64,000 bases of DNA, taken from assembly GCA_030737875.1 (NCBI GenBank), contig CM060915.1, positions 358,853,863 through 358,917,862 of the forward strand, read 5' to 3'. A model generated the notes under the pieces. It was not told the DNA's origin. It did no database searches and saw nothing but the letters and a program-made list of their open reading frames with translations. Shown here one piece after another: positions 1-10,555 of this stretch; position 1 is the first letter of the stretch; each line of letters starts with the position of its first letter. Source of the DNA: Allium sativum. Its lineage: Eukaryota; Streptophyta; Magnoliopsida; Asparagales; Amaryllidaceae. The translations under genes and the position numbers were made by a program.

Positions 1-586
1 ATAAGGGAAAACCCTATCCCCCGGCTTGCGTTGCATTGTGTGATAGGACCTGGGTCTTATAACAGCTTCATTTTTCTTTATTTAGCATTGTGCTGTTTGT
101 TTTATGCACTGGTATTCTTGGGAGGAAACCCGTTCCGTGTTATACGGCGTGGTCCCTTGATTTACCTAACTTTAAAATAAAGAATTAATAACTGTTTTAG
201 TTCTCACACCAGTCCCATGACTGACCTGGAGTTTATTGTTTTAACCTAAACTCTGGGTGCCCTTATTTTGACACGGGCAGCTAGTAGTTTTGGTTTTGCA
301 GATTTATATTCACAGGATCCTGGTTTACAGCTGGAACGATATCCGGAAAGCTTTGTATCCGTATATCTACTTCTAGTTGTGTATTGTATTATTTTCCACT
401 GCGATGTATTTAAATGTAATCTCTGATATTTTCTGTGTAATATTTATTCATTTATACTCGGTATATTCTTGTAATCTGATGCATTGTTGTAATATACAAG
501 GAAATGTTCTTTTGTATGCGTTCTGTTGTGGCTTGTTCTCGAACTATCCGACACTTTCCTTTACGGGGAAGTCACGGGTTTTTACA
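1..586 (+). mobile_element. 3' end of a gypsy-type LTR, cut by window start
   Basis: The first 300 bp align by eye, in the same direction, with the late part of the Tekay-like LTRs in this window (about 45950-46260), including the shared 'ccggcttgcgttgcattgtg' and 'cacgggcag' stretches. The piece ends at 586 in TTTTTACA, the expected CA end of an LTR whose family starts TGTAATAACCC. No primer-binding site follows, so it is a 3' LTR or a solo LTR rather than a 5' LTR. The sequence after 586 belongs to an LTR in the opposite direction, so this element is inferred to have inserted into that one. Short open frames here are chance. Confidence 0.75.
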
Positions 587-1039
587 ATTGATATCTATCG
601 ATGTATAACCTCTAAGCTCGTACGTCTCAGAGAAGGGCGTTAAGCAAGAGAATAAATTCTCCGCCGCCAAACAGATATATATTTAACAGAAATCAATCAA
701 CACAGAATAAAATCCAATGTCAGACACACAATCCATTTACAAGTTCGTTCTGGATCTGAACGAAACCGGAGGCACTTTCCTCGCATATCCATCGATCTCC
801 AAGTACGTCTGGACGATCACCAACTGATTCCCTCATCTTGGGTGTACAACCCAATCTAGATCATCAGTAATCACCCAAACGATGTGAAGACTTCCGGTCT
901 TCAACCACCGTCTTCATCTTCGACATATCGTCGAATCGGTTATTCAGAATGGGTATAAACCCGGCCTTTCCGAACAATCCGCGTATATAGTAAACAAATG
1001 TTACACAAACACAACATACGCCTCATTCCAATTCATTAG

Positions 1040-1160
1040 TCACTAACCTTAAATCAGTAAGAGAGCAATTCCCCAAATATTAACCCCGAAGGCCGAAACC
1101 AACATCAGATCAATACCCAGGAAACCATTCTTCTTAGCTAACCTACAACTAGTTTCTAAA
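1040..1160. repeat. direct duplication inside the minus LTR, copy 1 (partner at 2955-3090)
   Basis: About 120 bp here, with the shared core 'ccgaaggccgaaaccaac', recurs at about 2955-3090 in the same direction with a few substitutions. The two copies flank the 27-bp array. This suggests a segmental duplication within the LTR that helps explain its size. Confidence 0.75.
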
Positions 1161-2278
1161 TTTCATATTCTTAGGGAAAGGTTCCCATTAATTTTATCCA
1201 AGATAAATTCTTTAAAATTTATTCTTTAATCTTCCATTGGATGTCATATCAAACCAAATTATGGTTTTCCAAACTAGTCGAGATTAGCGAACCATACCGA
1301 AGTAATTATTTATTTTATTTCCCAATCCCAACCTATTCATCCCATGAAGCAAAACTGGTAATACTCCACATCTAACACCACAGTGTTATCGGTAAAATTA
1401 ATTACCATTTCATGTTCAAATCTAATTAAAGATTTAACTATCGCTTTGGAGCAAAACTAGTAATACTCCATTCTCGCTCATTTTCCAAATTTGATAATTA
1501 ACATTATCAATTCACATTTCAATCTAATTGCAGATTCATTAAAACTCCTTTTTCTGGGTTAAAGAACTAATGTCATTTAAAACACTGTTCACGATAAACC
1601 TAAATCACATTCTATTTATTTATCGGGTTAAAGAATAAGTGTCATTTAAAACACCCTTCACGATAAACCCACCAATCAATTCTATTTACAACCCATTTCA
1701 AATCCAATTTATTTATTTAAAAATAAATGGGTTTTAATTTTAGTTCAAAACTAGTTCCTTTCGATAAAAATCTATTTTTATCTTTTCAAATATGGAGTTT
1801 TTCATCCCAATTTTTCCCCAAATCATTTCTTATGATTTTACACAAATTATTACTATTTTTAATAATTTTATCAAGGCCCGTACAGTCGATTTCCATCAAC
1901 GGCCAACGAACTGCACTTACAGCGACCTTTTCCAAATTGGATTTGGACGTATTTCCAAATCCAACTGTTAGATTTCAAATTTCTAATATTCGTTAGAAAG
2001 CTCTTTTCGATACAAACCCAACGGTTCCGGTTTTAGGAGAATCCGACGGTCGGATCTCCCGTAATGTCCGTTCGAAGTCAATGGTCGAAATTTACGAACT
2101 GCCGAGGCGCGGCGCGTTCTATCCAGACCATTATATTATGTATATAATATATAGGATTTCTATTTAAAATGAATTTTATAAATAGCTTCAAATTTGTTTC
2201 AAAAACAATTCCAACATTCATTTCAAATTCAAATCGATTTCAATTCTATTTCAAATTCGTTTTCAATTCAATTCAAAT

Positions 2279-2718
2279 TCGTTTTCTATTCAATTCAATT
2301 CGAATTCGTTTTCTATTCAATTCAATTCGAATTCGTTTTCTATTCAATTCAATTCGAATTCGTTTTCTATTCAATTCAATTCGAATTCGTTTTCTATTCA
2401 ATTCAGTTCGAATTCTTTTTCTATTCAATTCAATTCGAATTCGTTTTCTATTCAATTCAATTCGAATTCGTTTTCTATTCAATTCAATTCGAATTCGTTT
2501 TCTATTCAATTCAATTCGAATTCGTTTTCTATTCAATTCAATTCGAATTCGTTTTCTATTCAATGCAATTCGAATTCGTTTTCTATTCAATGCAATTCGA
2601 ATTCGTTTCCTATTCAATGCAATTCGAATTCGTTTTCTATTCAATTCAATTCGAATTCGTTTTCTATTCAATTCAATTCAAATTCGTTTTCTATTCAATT
2701 CAATTCGAATTCGTTTAT
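2279..2718. repeat. 27-bp tandem array, about 16 copies
   Basis: The unit, starting TTTTCTATTCAATTCAATTC, is repeated head to tail with rare substitutions (C to T in the CGAATTC part, AATTC to AATGC in three adjacent units). Each unit contains GAATTC. Because 27 is a multiple of three and the unit has no stop codon in several frames, it produces long spurious open frames on both strands. Near-identity of neighbouring units points to recent local expansion by slippage or unequal exchange. Confidence 0.95.
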
Positions 2719-3899
2719 AATCGATATAAATATCGTTCGCGTCAAAATAGCGCATCTTTAATCAACACGGCTTTATATATTTCAATAATTCCGTTATTCT
2801 ATTCAACAAATGAATATTTATCCTATTCAATACATGAATCTACATTTTTGTCAACACACGACTAATCTCAACGAATGAGTACTGTCCACGTGTGACTATT
2901 TTTGTTATTTAATATATTTTATAAAAATTATGGTATCTATCGTTTGATTTCAAATCAGACTCCAACCGTAAATTAGTAAGAGAACGATTCCTTAAATATT
3001 AACCCCGAAGGCCGAAACCAACATCAGATCAATATCCAGGAGACCACTCATCTTATCTATTTTCCAGTTAGTTTCTAATTTTATACATGATAAAGATGTA
3101 AATTTTATGGTTAAAATATTTCGTTCAACACATGACTAATCTCAACGGATGAGTACGGTCAACACATGAACCTTTATTTTATTATATTCTTTATTTTATA
3201 AATTGGAATGAGGCCCAATCAATCACCATATAAAGTTAATTATATGGATTCCATACAACACATGTATATAATAGCAATGATAAATAATCAATCATCATCC
3301 AAAGTGCACTATACTGTATAAGCATCAAATATAGATATTTAACGCTTATAACAGCCTGTCAATCAATCGATCGACATACAACTAATTATTGGGATTAGTG
3401 TATGTCATATTTTATCCCAATACCCGTGTGGGGTTTCAAACAATCAAACACAGATTTTATTTGTGCAGTTGGGCGATGTGTAAAATTTATCATCCCAATC
3501 AATATCCTTCAAATAGGTGTACATAAACAAACCCTCCGGTTTGTAAATGAATATTTATTTTATTCACATTCACTATATTCATATTCACGTTAAAAATTAT
3601 ATTTTTTAACGACCAAATTATTTTATTCAACCTATGAATATATTTTATTATCTATTTCACATCAACATCTCAAACAATTTCCACAACACATCAATCAAAC
3701 AAACAAGCCATCCATGGTCTGTGGATGACGGGTGTCGGGTGCTGCTAAGCACCGTCTGCATCCTAGTATATATATAAATAGAAAAAGAGATTGAAGAGTG
3801 AGAAATTCTCACCAGCTAGCTAATCCAAACGTCTCGACTCTTCATATGTAGAAAATCTCCGCCGTTTCTTCTTTCGTCACTTTCGTCATCCGTATTCAC

Positions 3900-4255
3900 T
3901 ACATATATAAAAATCGAATTTTTACTTCGCTATTCAATATATAAAAATCGAATTTTTACTTCGCTGTTCAATATATAAAAATCGAATTTTTACTTCGCTA
4001 TTCAATATATAAAAATCGAATTTTTATTTCGCTATTCAATATATAAAAATCGAATTTTTACTTCGCTATTCAATATATAAAAATCGAATTTTTACTTCGC
4101 TATTCAATATATAAAAATCGAATTTTTACTTCGCTATTCAATATATACAAATCGAATTTTTATTTCGCTATTCAATATATAAAAATTGAATTTTTACTTC
4201 GCTATTCAATATATAAAAATCAAATTTTTACTTCGCTATTCAATATATAAAAATC
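3900..4255. repeat. 34-bp tandem array, about 10 copies
   Basis: The unit reads CAATATATAAAAATCGAATT followed by TTTACTTCGCTATT, with single-base variants. The core AAAAATCGAATTTTT is an inverted repeat. A related core, AAAAATCATATTTTT, sits in the 123-125 bp array of the Tekay-like LTRs, so the arrays may have grown from a common module. Degraded versions continue to about 4500. Confidence 0.92.
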
Positions 4256-4635
4256 TCGCCTTTTCAAATATAAAGATTATATTTTTATATTCTCTATTAT
4301 ATAGAAATTTTATTTTCAATATACTACTTATATAAAAATAGTATTTTTATATCTTCTACTATATAAAGGTCATATTTTTAATACTCTACACAAGTAAAAA
4401 TCATATTTTTACCTTTTTTATAGTATAAAAATTATATTTTTAACCTTCACATATTATAAAAATTATATTTTTATATCAATATCGTTCATATGAAAATAAC
4501 TTCTTTATATCGTTAAAAATCCGTTCTTTCTTTGATTAAAAATCCATTCTTTTCTTTGTTAAAAATTCAACATTTTTCCATATAAAAATATCGTCTTTCT
4601 TATACAAAAATATCGTCTTTCTTTTACAAAAATCC

Positions 4636-4740
4636 AACCTTTCTTCTAAATAAAAATCGAACTTTGCTATAAAATAAAAATCGAACTTTGCTTTAAAATA
4701 AAAATCGAACTTTTCTTTAAAATAAAAATCGAACTTTCTA
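4636..4740. repeat. short tandem array of about 20-bp units
   Basis: Four or five imperfect copies of a unit containing AAATAAAAATCGAACTTT. It lies between the 34-bp array and the GC-rich block of the same LTR. There is no coding signal. Confidence 0.75.
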
Positions 4741-4744
4741 CAAT

Positions 4745-5165
4745 AAAAGAAATCAGAAAACTCACTTTTCTGATCAGCGGAGGGGTGCTGCGTTCGTGAA
4801 CGAGAGCAAAAGGAGAGGGGCGGATGAGTTTGTCGGAGTTGTTGAGGAGGGGAGTGTACATGGCAGCGGCGGACATCGCGTCTAGGTCTGGGTTCTCGGG
4901 CTCGCGCACTGGAATCGAGTGGAGGGAGGAGAGAAGAGGTGGCGGACTGTCGGAGGTGGGAAGGAGCGATGGGTTCGCGTTTGGGGGGGGGGTTGATGCT
5001 GTCGTCGTTCGAAGAGGAGGCCAGCGCGAGTTAGAGGGGGAGACGCGCGACAGGAGGAGGAGATCGAGGCGAAGGGGGAGGTCTGGCGATGGTGGCCACA
5101 GGCGGCGACGGGCCTGGGGGATCGACGAGGCAAGCGAGGTTTTTTTTTACTTTCTGAATGAGGAG
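4745..5165 (-). other. GC-rich block downstream of LTR TATA (minus strand)
   Basis: This is a sharply GC-rich stretch in an AT-rich LTR, with a run of ten G at 4983-4992. On the minus strand it lies just downstream of the TATA-like site at 5191-5200. It occupies the same relative position as the C-rich block at 41570-41830 of the Tekay-like LTR. Open frames on both strands come from base composition and are not homologous between families, so I read it as the start of the transcribed part of the LTR, not a gene. Confidence 0.6.
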
Positions 5166-5190
5166 TGAGAAGGGTAGGTATAGGTTTTTT

Positions 5191-5200
5191 TTTATATTTT
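5191..5200 (-). promoter_or_regulatory. TATA-like box of the minus LTR
   Basis: AAAATATAAA on the minus strand, about 0.9 kb inside the LTR from its start at 6087. This matches the distance seen in the Tekay-like LTR (40694 to 41533). It is inferred to be the U3 promoter. Confidence 0.5.
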
Positions 5201-5299
5201 ATTTATTTATTTAATTTCAAAAAGTAACCTTTATTTTTTGAACTCAAAACGAAACTCACCGCCTGTCGTCCATAGCTAATTACCCCCATTCCGAACACA

Positions 5300-5850
5300 A
5301 TGGGATATGTATCGTAAGTTGATTCCATCGCTTGAATCAGTTTCCGTTGGATTTAAAATATAAATCTTTATATATTCAATTTTAACGCACATTTCAATTT
5401 ACCGGGTCCACATACCAACTCGAAAAATTCCAGAAAAATATTTTCTAGCTTCGTATTGACGATACGGTCCTAACAAAACTAACCTCATCAAATTCTGAGA
5501 CCGTTTGAAAAATGGCCATTTTCCAGTCGATTAAAATCAACTGAAACTGGTCAAACGCGTTTTCCTTTGCCACGCTCACATATTGATTCGAAAAATTATG
5601 AAATTTGAAACCTAGAAATAACTAGACATCCCGGATCCAACAAAGTGGTTTCGTCGAAATCCGAGGTCGTTTGCAAAATTCCCATTTTTAAGGGCCTGAA
5701 TTCCATAGCGACTATTCAGAATTTTCAACTGGGCACATCTTTTGATCCCCGCTATGAAATTTCGATTTTTCGGATTCGTGGGAAAGATATTCTCAAATAG
5801 ATCCTAATATTTTTGGTTTCACTAAAATCCGGATTGTTTTGCACCCGGTA
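5300..5850 (-). repeat. degenerate ~168-bp repeat, four periods, in LTR U3
   Basis: A motif readable on the minus strand as GAATTCGACGAAAC-like recurs with right ends at 5325, 5495, 5661 and 5829, spaced 170, 166 and 168 bp. The same four-copy array with the same spacing is present in both Tekay-like LTRs. It sits directly upstream of the TATA-like box. Confidence 0.7.
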
Positions 5851-6089
5851 CATTCAATTAAAGTTTGAAATCGAATTATCGAACTACCGCGACATTTTCA
5901 ATTCCTTTTATAATTTAAAATAAATATTTATATTCTAACGACGACGTATATAAATATATACGTTCTAAATATATTCAAAATAAATTCTCGTCGATATTAT
6001 TTAAAATAATCTATTTTAAATATTCAAAATTCGCTAAAATTGCCAAAGTAAAAATTTTAAACTGGCCCAGATTTTTGGGTTATTACAAA

Positions 6090-6814
6090 TGTCCAAGTCC
6101 AAAAAATAATCTGTTTCCTTGAAACAATATTGCCGTCGTATGCACTGGTTGACGTAGTTGCAATTTATTTCCCAGGATAAAGTGGACTAATTCCGCAGCG
6201 TCGTGCCAACAGACGGAGCTCTGACGAACTAAAGAAGATCACAAAAACTAGAACGGAGGATTACTTTGAACTCTGAAGAAGAAGAAGAAGAAGAAATAAT
6301 GTGACATGAGAAGTCTTAATTCTGTCTTGTTTTGGGCAGTGTATATATAGGTAGAAGGAGGTGCCTATTCGTATGCATCAGTAACTGACAGAATTGGAAA
6401 GGTTGCGACCCTTTAACCACCTGCTTATTAATGTGCATACGCTAAGAATTCAAATGGTTATACTTATTCAGCTAACAGACATGCTTTTCGAATTCTGGAC
6501 TAAACAGACATACCCTTTAAAATCCTGAGAAAAAATCCTCCTTTTAGCGCACTAGCCCAATCGGCAACCGACAACCATATTCAATCAAGAGCCCCCAAGA
6601 GCCCCAAGGCCTTATCTTTGACATTTTAATGTATTATTATGTCATGGCCAAGCCCACATCCTCATATCATCCCTCTCCTTTCTATTTTACATAAGCCTTT
6701 TGGTTTCTAATATATTAGAGAGATTGTGCTAATATTTGCATGATATGGGACTTTAAATGTTGCTATCTTTTCTTCTTTCCAATTTCCTCTTTCTTTGCAC
6801 ATTCGTTTCCAACA
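6090..6814 (-). repeat. copia 3' LTR, truncated by gypsy insertion
   Basis: Matches 11024-11743 with scattered substitutions and small indels. It ends inward with CCAACA at 6814 (LTR start TGTTGG on the minus strand). The remaining roughly 470 bp of this LTR lies on the far side of the gypsy LTR, outside the window. Confidence 0.9.
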
Positions 6815-6828
6815 ATCCCCCACATGAA
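6815..6828 (-). other. copia polypurine tract
   Basis: On the minus strand ATGTGGGGGAT immediately precedes the 3' LTR start. This is the usual place for the plus-strand primer of reverse transcription. Confidence 0.8.
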
Positions 6829-7329
6829 TGAGTAGTCGATCTTAGTTTCACGAACCATTTATCGCATCAGTTAAAGTAGCACATGGGCTTTGAACTTTCC
6901 TAGTGATTACCTATTTGAATCACAGGCAAATCAGTAGACATAGACTGTCCTTGAATTGTAAGCTTTTGTGTAATTCCAAAGTAGATAACACATGATAAAT
7001 GTTTCTTTTAACCCTTCGTCCTCTGTATGTGTTCGTTTTTGCCTTGAACACCTACCTGGTCTCATAAGTGCTTAGAGAACTTGGCCTCATAATTCTCTTT
7101 GAAGCGGCGCCTTCACACTTAATTAGGTGACTCTGCAAAGGGTATTCTCTAATTCCTCAGACACAAACATCATTAAAAGTACTAATACTTATCCTTATTC
7201 AACATTTAATGCACTGACTTATCATAGAAATGGTTTGTGTATAACAGTGCCATCAAGTTTCTCTTAAACTTCGTTATCCCTTTGAACCTAGATCTTGGGA
7301 TCTCCAGTTAACTAGGTGGGGTTTCTTTT

Positions 7330-8014
7330 TTAGAAAAACCTTTAGTCTATAGGCCTTAGCCCCATTCCCTTCGATAAGGTTTGAACTTTCTCTCTTGGCA
7401 AGCCTTATGTAAGTGGATCCACTAAGTTATCTTTAGAGCGAATGTAATCTATTGTGATAACCTCTGTTAGAGAGAAGTCTTATATTTTTATGCCTACGAC
7501 GAATATGCATAGATTTACCATTGTATAATGTACTATTAGCTCTTCCAATAGCTGATTGACTATCACAACTTATACATATTGGAGGCATATGTTTGCTCCA
7601 AATAGGAATGTCTTCTAAGAAGATTCCAATCTATTCTGCTTATTCTGCAGTCTTATCTAGTGCAATGAACTCCAATTTCATCGTAGATCTAGTGATACAA
7701 GTCTGTTTGGATGATTTCTATAAAATTTCTCCATTTCCTAAAGTGAACACATATCAACTTTTAGACTTTGTATCATGTAATCCAGTGATCCAATTTGCAT
7801 CATTGTATCCTTCCACTATTGAAGGATATTTTGTATAGTATAGACCATAGCTCTGCGTATACTTTAGATATCTTAGAGCTCTGATTATTGCTTTCCAACG
7901 ATGTTTACCAGAATTGCTGGTAAATCTACTTAGTTTGCTTACAGCATATGCGATATCATGCCAAGTACAGTTCATAACATATATGACACTTCCTAGTATA
8001 TGAGAGTATTCCAT
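7330..8014 (-). pseudogene. copia RNase H region
   Basis: On the minus strand the reading starts with [17 protein letters not shown], a degraded form of the copia motif following RT (polymerase thumb into RNase H). It continues through [17 protein letters not shown] and [14 protein letters not shown]. Below 7754 the frame shifts, but the classic end is legible: EFIALDKTAE, a stop, AEWI, then CDSQSAIGRANSTLYNGKS and HIRRRHKNIR. RNase H would remove RNA from the RNA-DNA hybrid. Several stops and frameshifts make it non-functional. The order RT then RNase H is normal for copia. Confidence 0.9.
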
Positions 8015-8400
8015 TTAGTAGATACCATCACTAGTGTTCTTTACCCAAGTTGGGTTCATATCCACTGGTGATTTTGCAATAGTTACATAATATTGCTTGA
8101 ATTCTTCAAGTATTTTGGTGATGTAATGTGATTGGGATAATGCATTTCGCAATGGTGTTCTTAGAATTTTTAAACCCAATATCACATCAGCCAGTTCTAG
8201 GTCTTTCATATCCAATTTAGAGGATAACATATCCTTTGTAGAAGTTATTATGACCTTGTTATTGCCTAGGAGAAACATGTCATCAACATAGAGAAAAACG
8301 GTAACATATCCAATATGTGTGTGTTTTATGTACACACATTTATCTAATTCATTTATCCTTCAGATTGGTTCTTATAGATTTATTCCTCTAATTTCACCAT
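8015..8400 (-). pseudogene. copia reverse transcriptase, C-terminal part with YVDD
   Basis: The catalytic signature FLYVDDMFLLG is visible in a 106-residue open frame (8015-8335, minus), followed by sequence typical of the copia RT end. Upstream (8336-8400), the family-typical INELDKCVY stretch reads through two stop codons. About 100 residues of the RT finger/palm that should precede this are absent. In their place is a PR-integrase segment (8401-9072). The polymerase cannot be functional. Confidence 0.92.
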
Positions 8401-9072
8401 TCAAAGGTGTAGTTTTAACATCCATTTGATGTATTTCTGTGTATGGATGCAGTTGCAATAAGCATTCTTATTGACGTTATCCTTGTTTCTAGGGAGAAAT
8501 ACATGACAATATCTATCAATGAATGTAATAAAGTACATTTTTCCATCTTTAGTTTGACACATTTTCAAATCGCATACATCAGTATGTATTAAGTCTAGAG
8601 GTTCGGTCTCTCGTTCAACATGATGAAACGAGGTTCTTGTCAATTTTGCTTCTGCACAAACTTGACATTTATAGTTGGAATTCACATTGCATTTTGGTAT
8701 AAATTCTAGATCAATTTTTGCAATGTATCAAAGTTTACATGCTCTAATCTAGAATGCCATATGTTAGAAGATTCAACAATACAAGCAGAAGATTCACTTT
8801 TATTTATATCAGTGCGTGGTATAGTAGTGGTTACATTTGCTTTCATACGCATATACTCTTCCAACATACACTCCATTCTACAAATTTATCAGCTTCAAAG
8901 ATTAATTTGAAACCATGCTTGCTCAATGGTGATCCTGAAATCAGGCTCTTGTGAATTTCTGGAACATGGAGAACATCATTAGTTCCCTTCTAAAAGTCAG
9001 TTTCAACACAACTTTGCCTTCCACCTTTGAAGTAGATGAATGACCCATAAAAGTTTGTTCATCAGCATTTGC
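8401..9072 (-). pseudogene. misplaced PR-end / integrase-start segment inside RT
   Basis: On the minus strand this segment begins with FMGHSSTSKVEGKVV, the conserved stretch after the copia protease. It continues through a GAG-pre-integrase motif (WHSRLEHVNFDTLQKL near 8755-8710), the zinc-finger half (CQVCAEAKLTR), and the integrase core start (DLIHTDVCD, then FIDRYCHVFLP). In copia these lie well upstream of RT. Here they sit between the RT start (9073-9250) and the YVDD part (8015-8400), on the same strand. The join near 9072 is in frame. Stops and small indels are present throughout. Confidence 0.85.
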
Positions 9073-9250
9073 AGTTTTGTACTTGTCTGTTAAACCATCA
9101 AGTTTTAATTTCTTTTTAAATATCCATTTATTACCTAAGGTCTTACACCCTTGAGGTATATTGACCAATTCCCATGTATGATTGGACATAATGGATGCAA
9201 TCTTATTGTTAATCGCCTCTTTTCAATGAGGGACATCGCCGGAAGACACA
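9073..9250 (-). pseudogene. copia reverse transcriptase, N-terminal start
   Basis: Shows MSNHTWELVNIPQGCKTLGN, then KWIFKKKLKLDG and DKYKT, the conserved opening of copia RT. The family normally continues with ARLVAKGF, but here the sequence switches to protease-end sequence at about 9072. Upstream it connects, with stops, to the linker after integrase (9250-9432). Confidence 0.9.
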
Positions 9251-9432
9251 TCTTGTTTGCATGTCAATGGATCATCTTCTAACATAAAGGTATAGAAGTT
9301 CGGTCTAAAGGTTTTTAAGACCCTTGACATTTTACTTTTTCTTGATTCCTCCACTTGCTGCTCAGCACTAGTTTGCTAAGTTTTTTTCAATATTTTCAAG
9401 AGAATAAGGAACTTCACCTTCCCTTGGTCTCT

Positions 9433-9850
9433 TTATTTTAAGGGGAATGTATGTTCAAAAAATCTAGCATTTCTCGACTCAATGATGGTATTTTCATGAA
9501 TATCATCAATTTCATATTTATGTATCAAAAATCGGTATACAACACTGTTTAGTGCATATCCAATGAATACACAATCAATTGTTCCAATTTTGACCTTCTT
9601 TGGTTTTGGTACCTCTACTTTGGCAAGACACCCCCACACTTTTAAGTATTTGTAGGGTGGTGGTCTGTTTTTCCAAAGTTCCTGAGGAGACTTAGAAGTT
9701 TCCATTTGGGTATTTTATTTAAAATATGATTTCCCGAAAGAATAGCTTCTCCCCAAAAGTTATCTCGCAAGCCAGAAACTAACCATAAAGCATACATTTG
9801 AGAGCCCCAATTTGACATCAATAAAATATTGTGTCATGGACACTAAGAGT
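9433..9850 (-). pseudogene. copia integrase C-terminal part
   Basis: A 90-residue open frame (9433-9705) contains SPQELWKNRPPPYKYLKVWG, then CVFIGYALNS and NARFFEHTFPLK, the region just after the integrase catalytic core in copia. Its upstream continuation to about 9800 shows a degraded FWGEAILSGNHILNK. The catalytic core upstream is missing, replaced by LTR-like sequence from about 9808. Confidence 0.9.
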
Positions 9851-10035
9851 CCCAAGGAGCTAGGCCTAATTTGACATCAATATAATATTGTGTCTTGGCT
9901 TATCCACACCTGTTTACAAGCCCCTTTCTCCTTTATTTATATAAGCCTATAGAGAAGTGGGTACTCATATTTCATAACATGGCACTTCTGTTTGGTTTCC
10001 TTTCCTCATTTTTCTTTTCATTTTCTTATTGAGTT
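9808..10035 (-). repeat. LTR-like fragment inside the copia
   Basis: Resembles the part of the copia LTR around 11520-11720 in the same direction: pieces such as 'tttgacat', 'tgtcttgg', 'ataagcct', and a T/C-rich end. An approximately 28-bp stretch starting 'atttgacatcaat' occurs twice (near 9818 and 9872). It stands where gag and the rest of integrase should be. It may be a recombined LTR remnant. Confidence 0.5.
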
Positions 10036-10540
10036 GATTCTCAACTTCTGTTTTGTATTGTTTAAGCACCTCAAATTCTATCATTACCCAAAAATGCAAT
10101 CTACATGACAATATTGAAAAGTCAAACTTTGGAAAGCAAGCCAAAAAAGCGATTTCATAATATAATTCATATAATTCACACTAAGATTTGAATATGCTGA
10201 ACATGTCATTCGTTACAAGCCAAAATGCAATTTTGAATATGAAGAATCAGATGTCAGCTAGCAACATAAGAATTTCATATTTAATTCACACAATTTTCGA
10301 ATTTCATAAGAAGAAAAGTTTGATAATGTATATGTGTGACCTTTAAATGATGATATGTTTGAATATAAATGAATTATTTGATACTCGAAGATGTTTACAA
10401 CCATTGATTCCCAAAAAAAAAAAAATTATAAGAATATCAGTACAGATCCAAACAAATTCAACGTATCTTAAGATTCAAATGTTTCAATAATTCACGTCTT
10501 AAATAAAAACAAAGATTTCTCAATAGAATTAACCATGTGT
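10036..10540. other. copia leader region, no genes seen
   Basis: AT-rich sequence between the LTR-like fragment and the primer site. No gag motif or open frame was recognised, including the usual CCHC knuckle, so gag appears deleted. Confidence 0.6.
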
Positions 10541-10553
10541 GGCTTTGATACTA
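10541..10553 (-). other. copia primer-binding site (Met tRNA type)
   Basis: Minus strand TAGTATCAAAGCC follows the LTR end CCAACA after AG. It differs at two positions from the usual TGGTATCAGAGCC, complementary to initiator Met tRNA. Confidence 0.8.
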
Positions 10554-10555
10554 CT

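Larger units (their letters stand above)
587..6087 (-). mobile_element. giant gypsy LTR (TGTAATAACCC family), minus strand
   Basis: The right edge at 6087 reads, on the minus strand, TGTAATAACCC, the same start as the Tekay-like LTRs at 40694 and 50042. Blocks along it match those LTRs in reverse: about 600-790 matches 45080-45300, about 2000-2080 matches 44530-44640, and about 5250-5310 matches 41380-41430. The order is collinear but the spacing is much larger, because of internal tandem arrays and duplications. At least 5.5 kb of one LTR is visible, and its far end lies beyond the interruption at 586. It was inserted into the copia LTR that resumes at 6088-6090; the likely target duplication AATGT (6088-6092) cannot be confirmed because the other side lies outside. 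No coding capacity was found. Confidence 0.8.

Noticed and set aside
2169..2865. Long open frames on both strands with FNSIRIRFL- and YSIQFEFVF-type repeats
   Set aside because: They are the 27-bp array read in stop-free frames; unit length divisible by three creates them on both strands.
4824..5168. Arg/Gly-rich open frame and its antisense partner
   Set aside because: GC-rich block of an LTR, open on both strands by composition, with no conserved translation in related LTRs.
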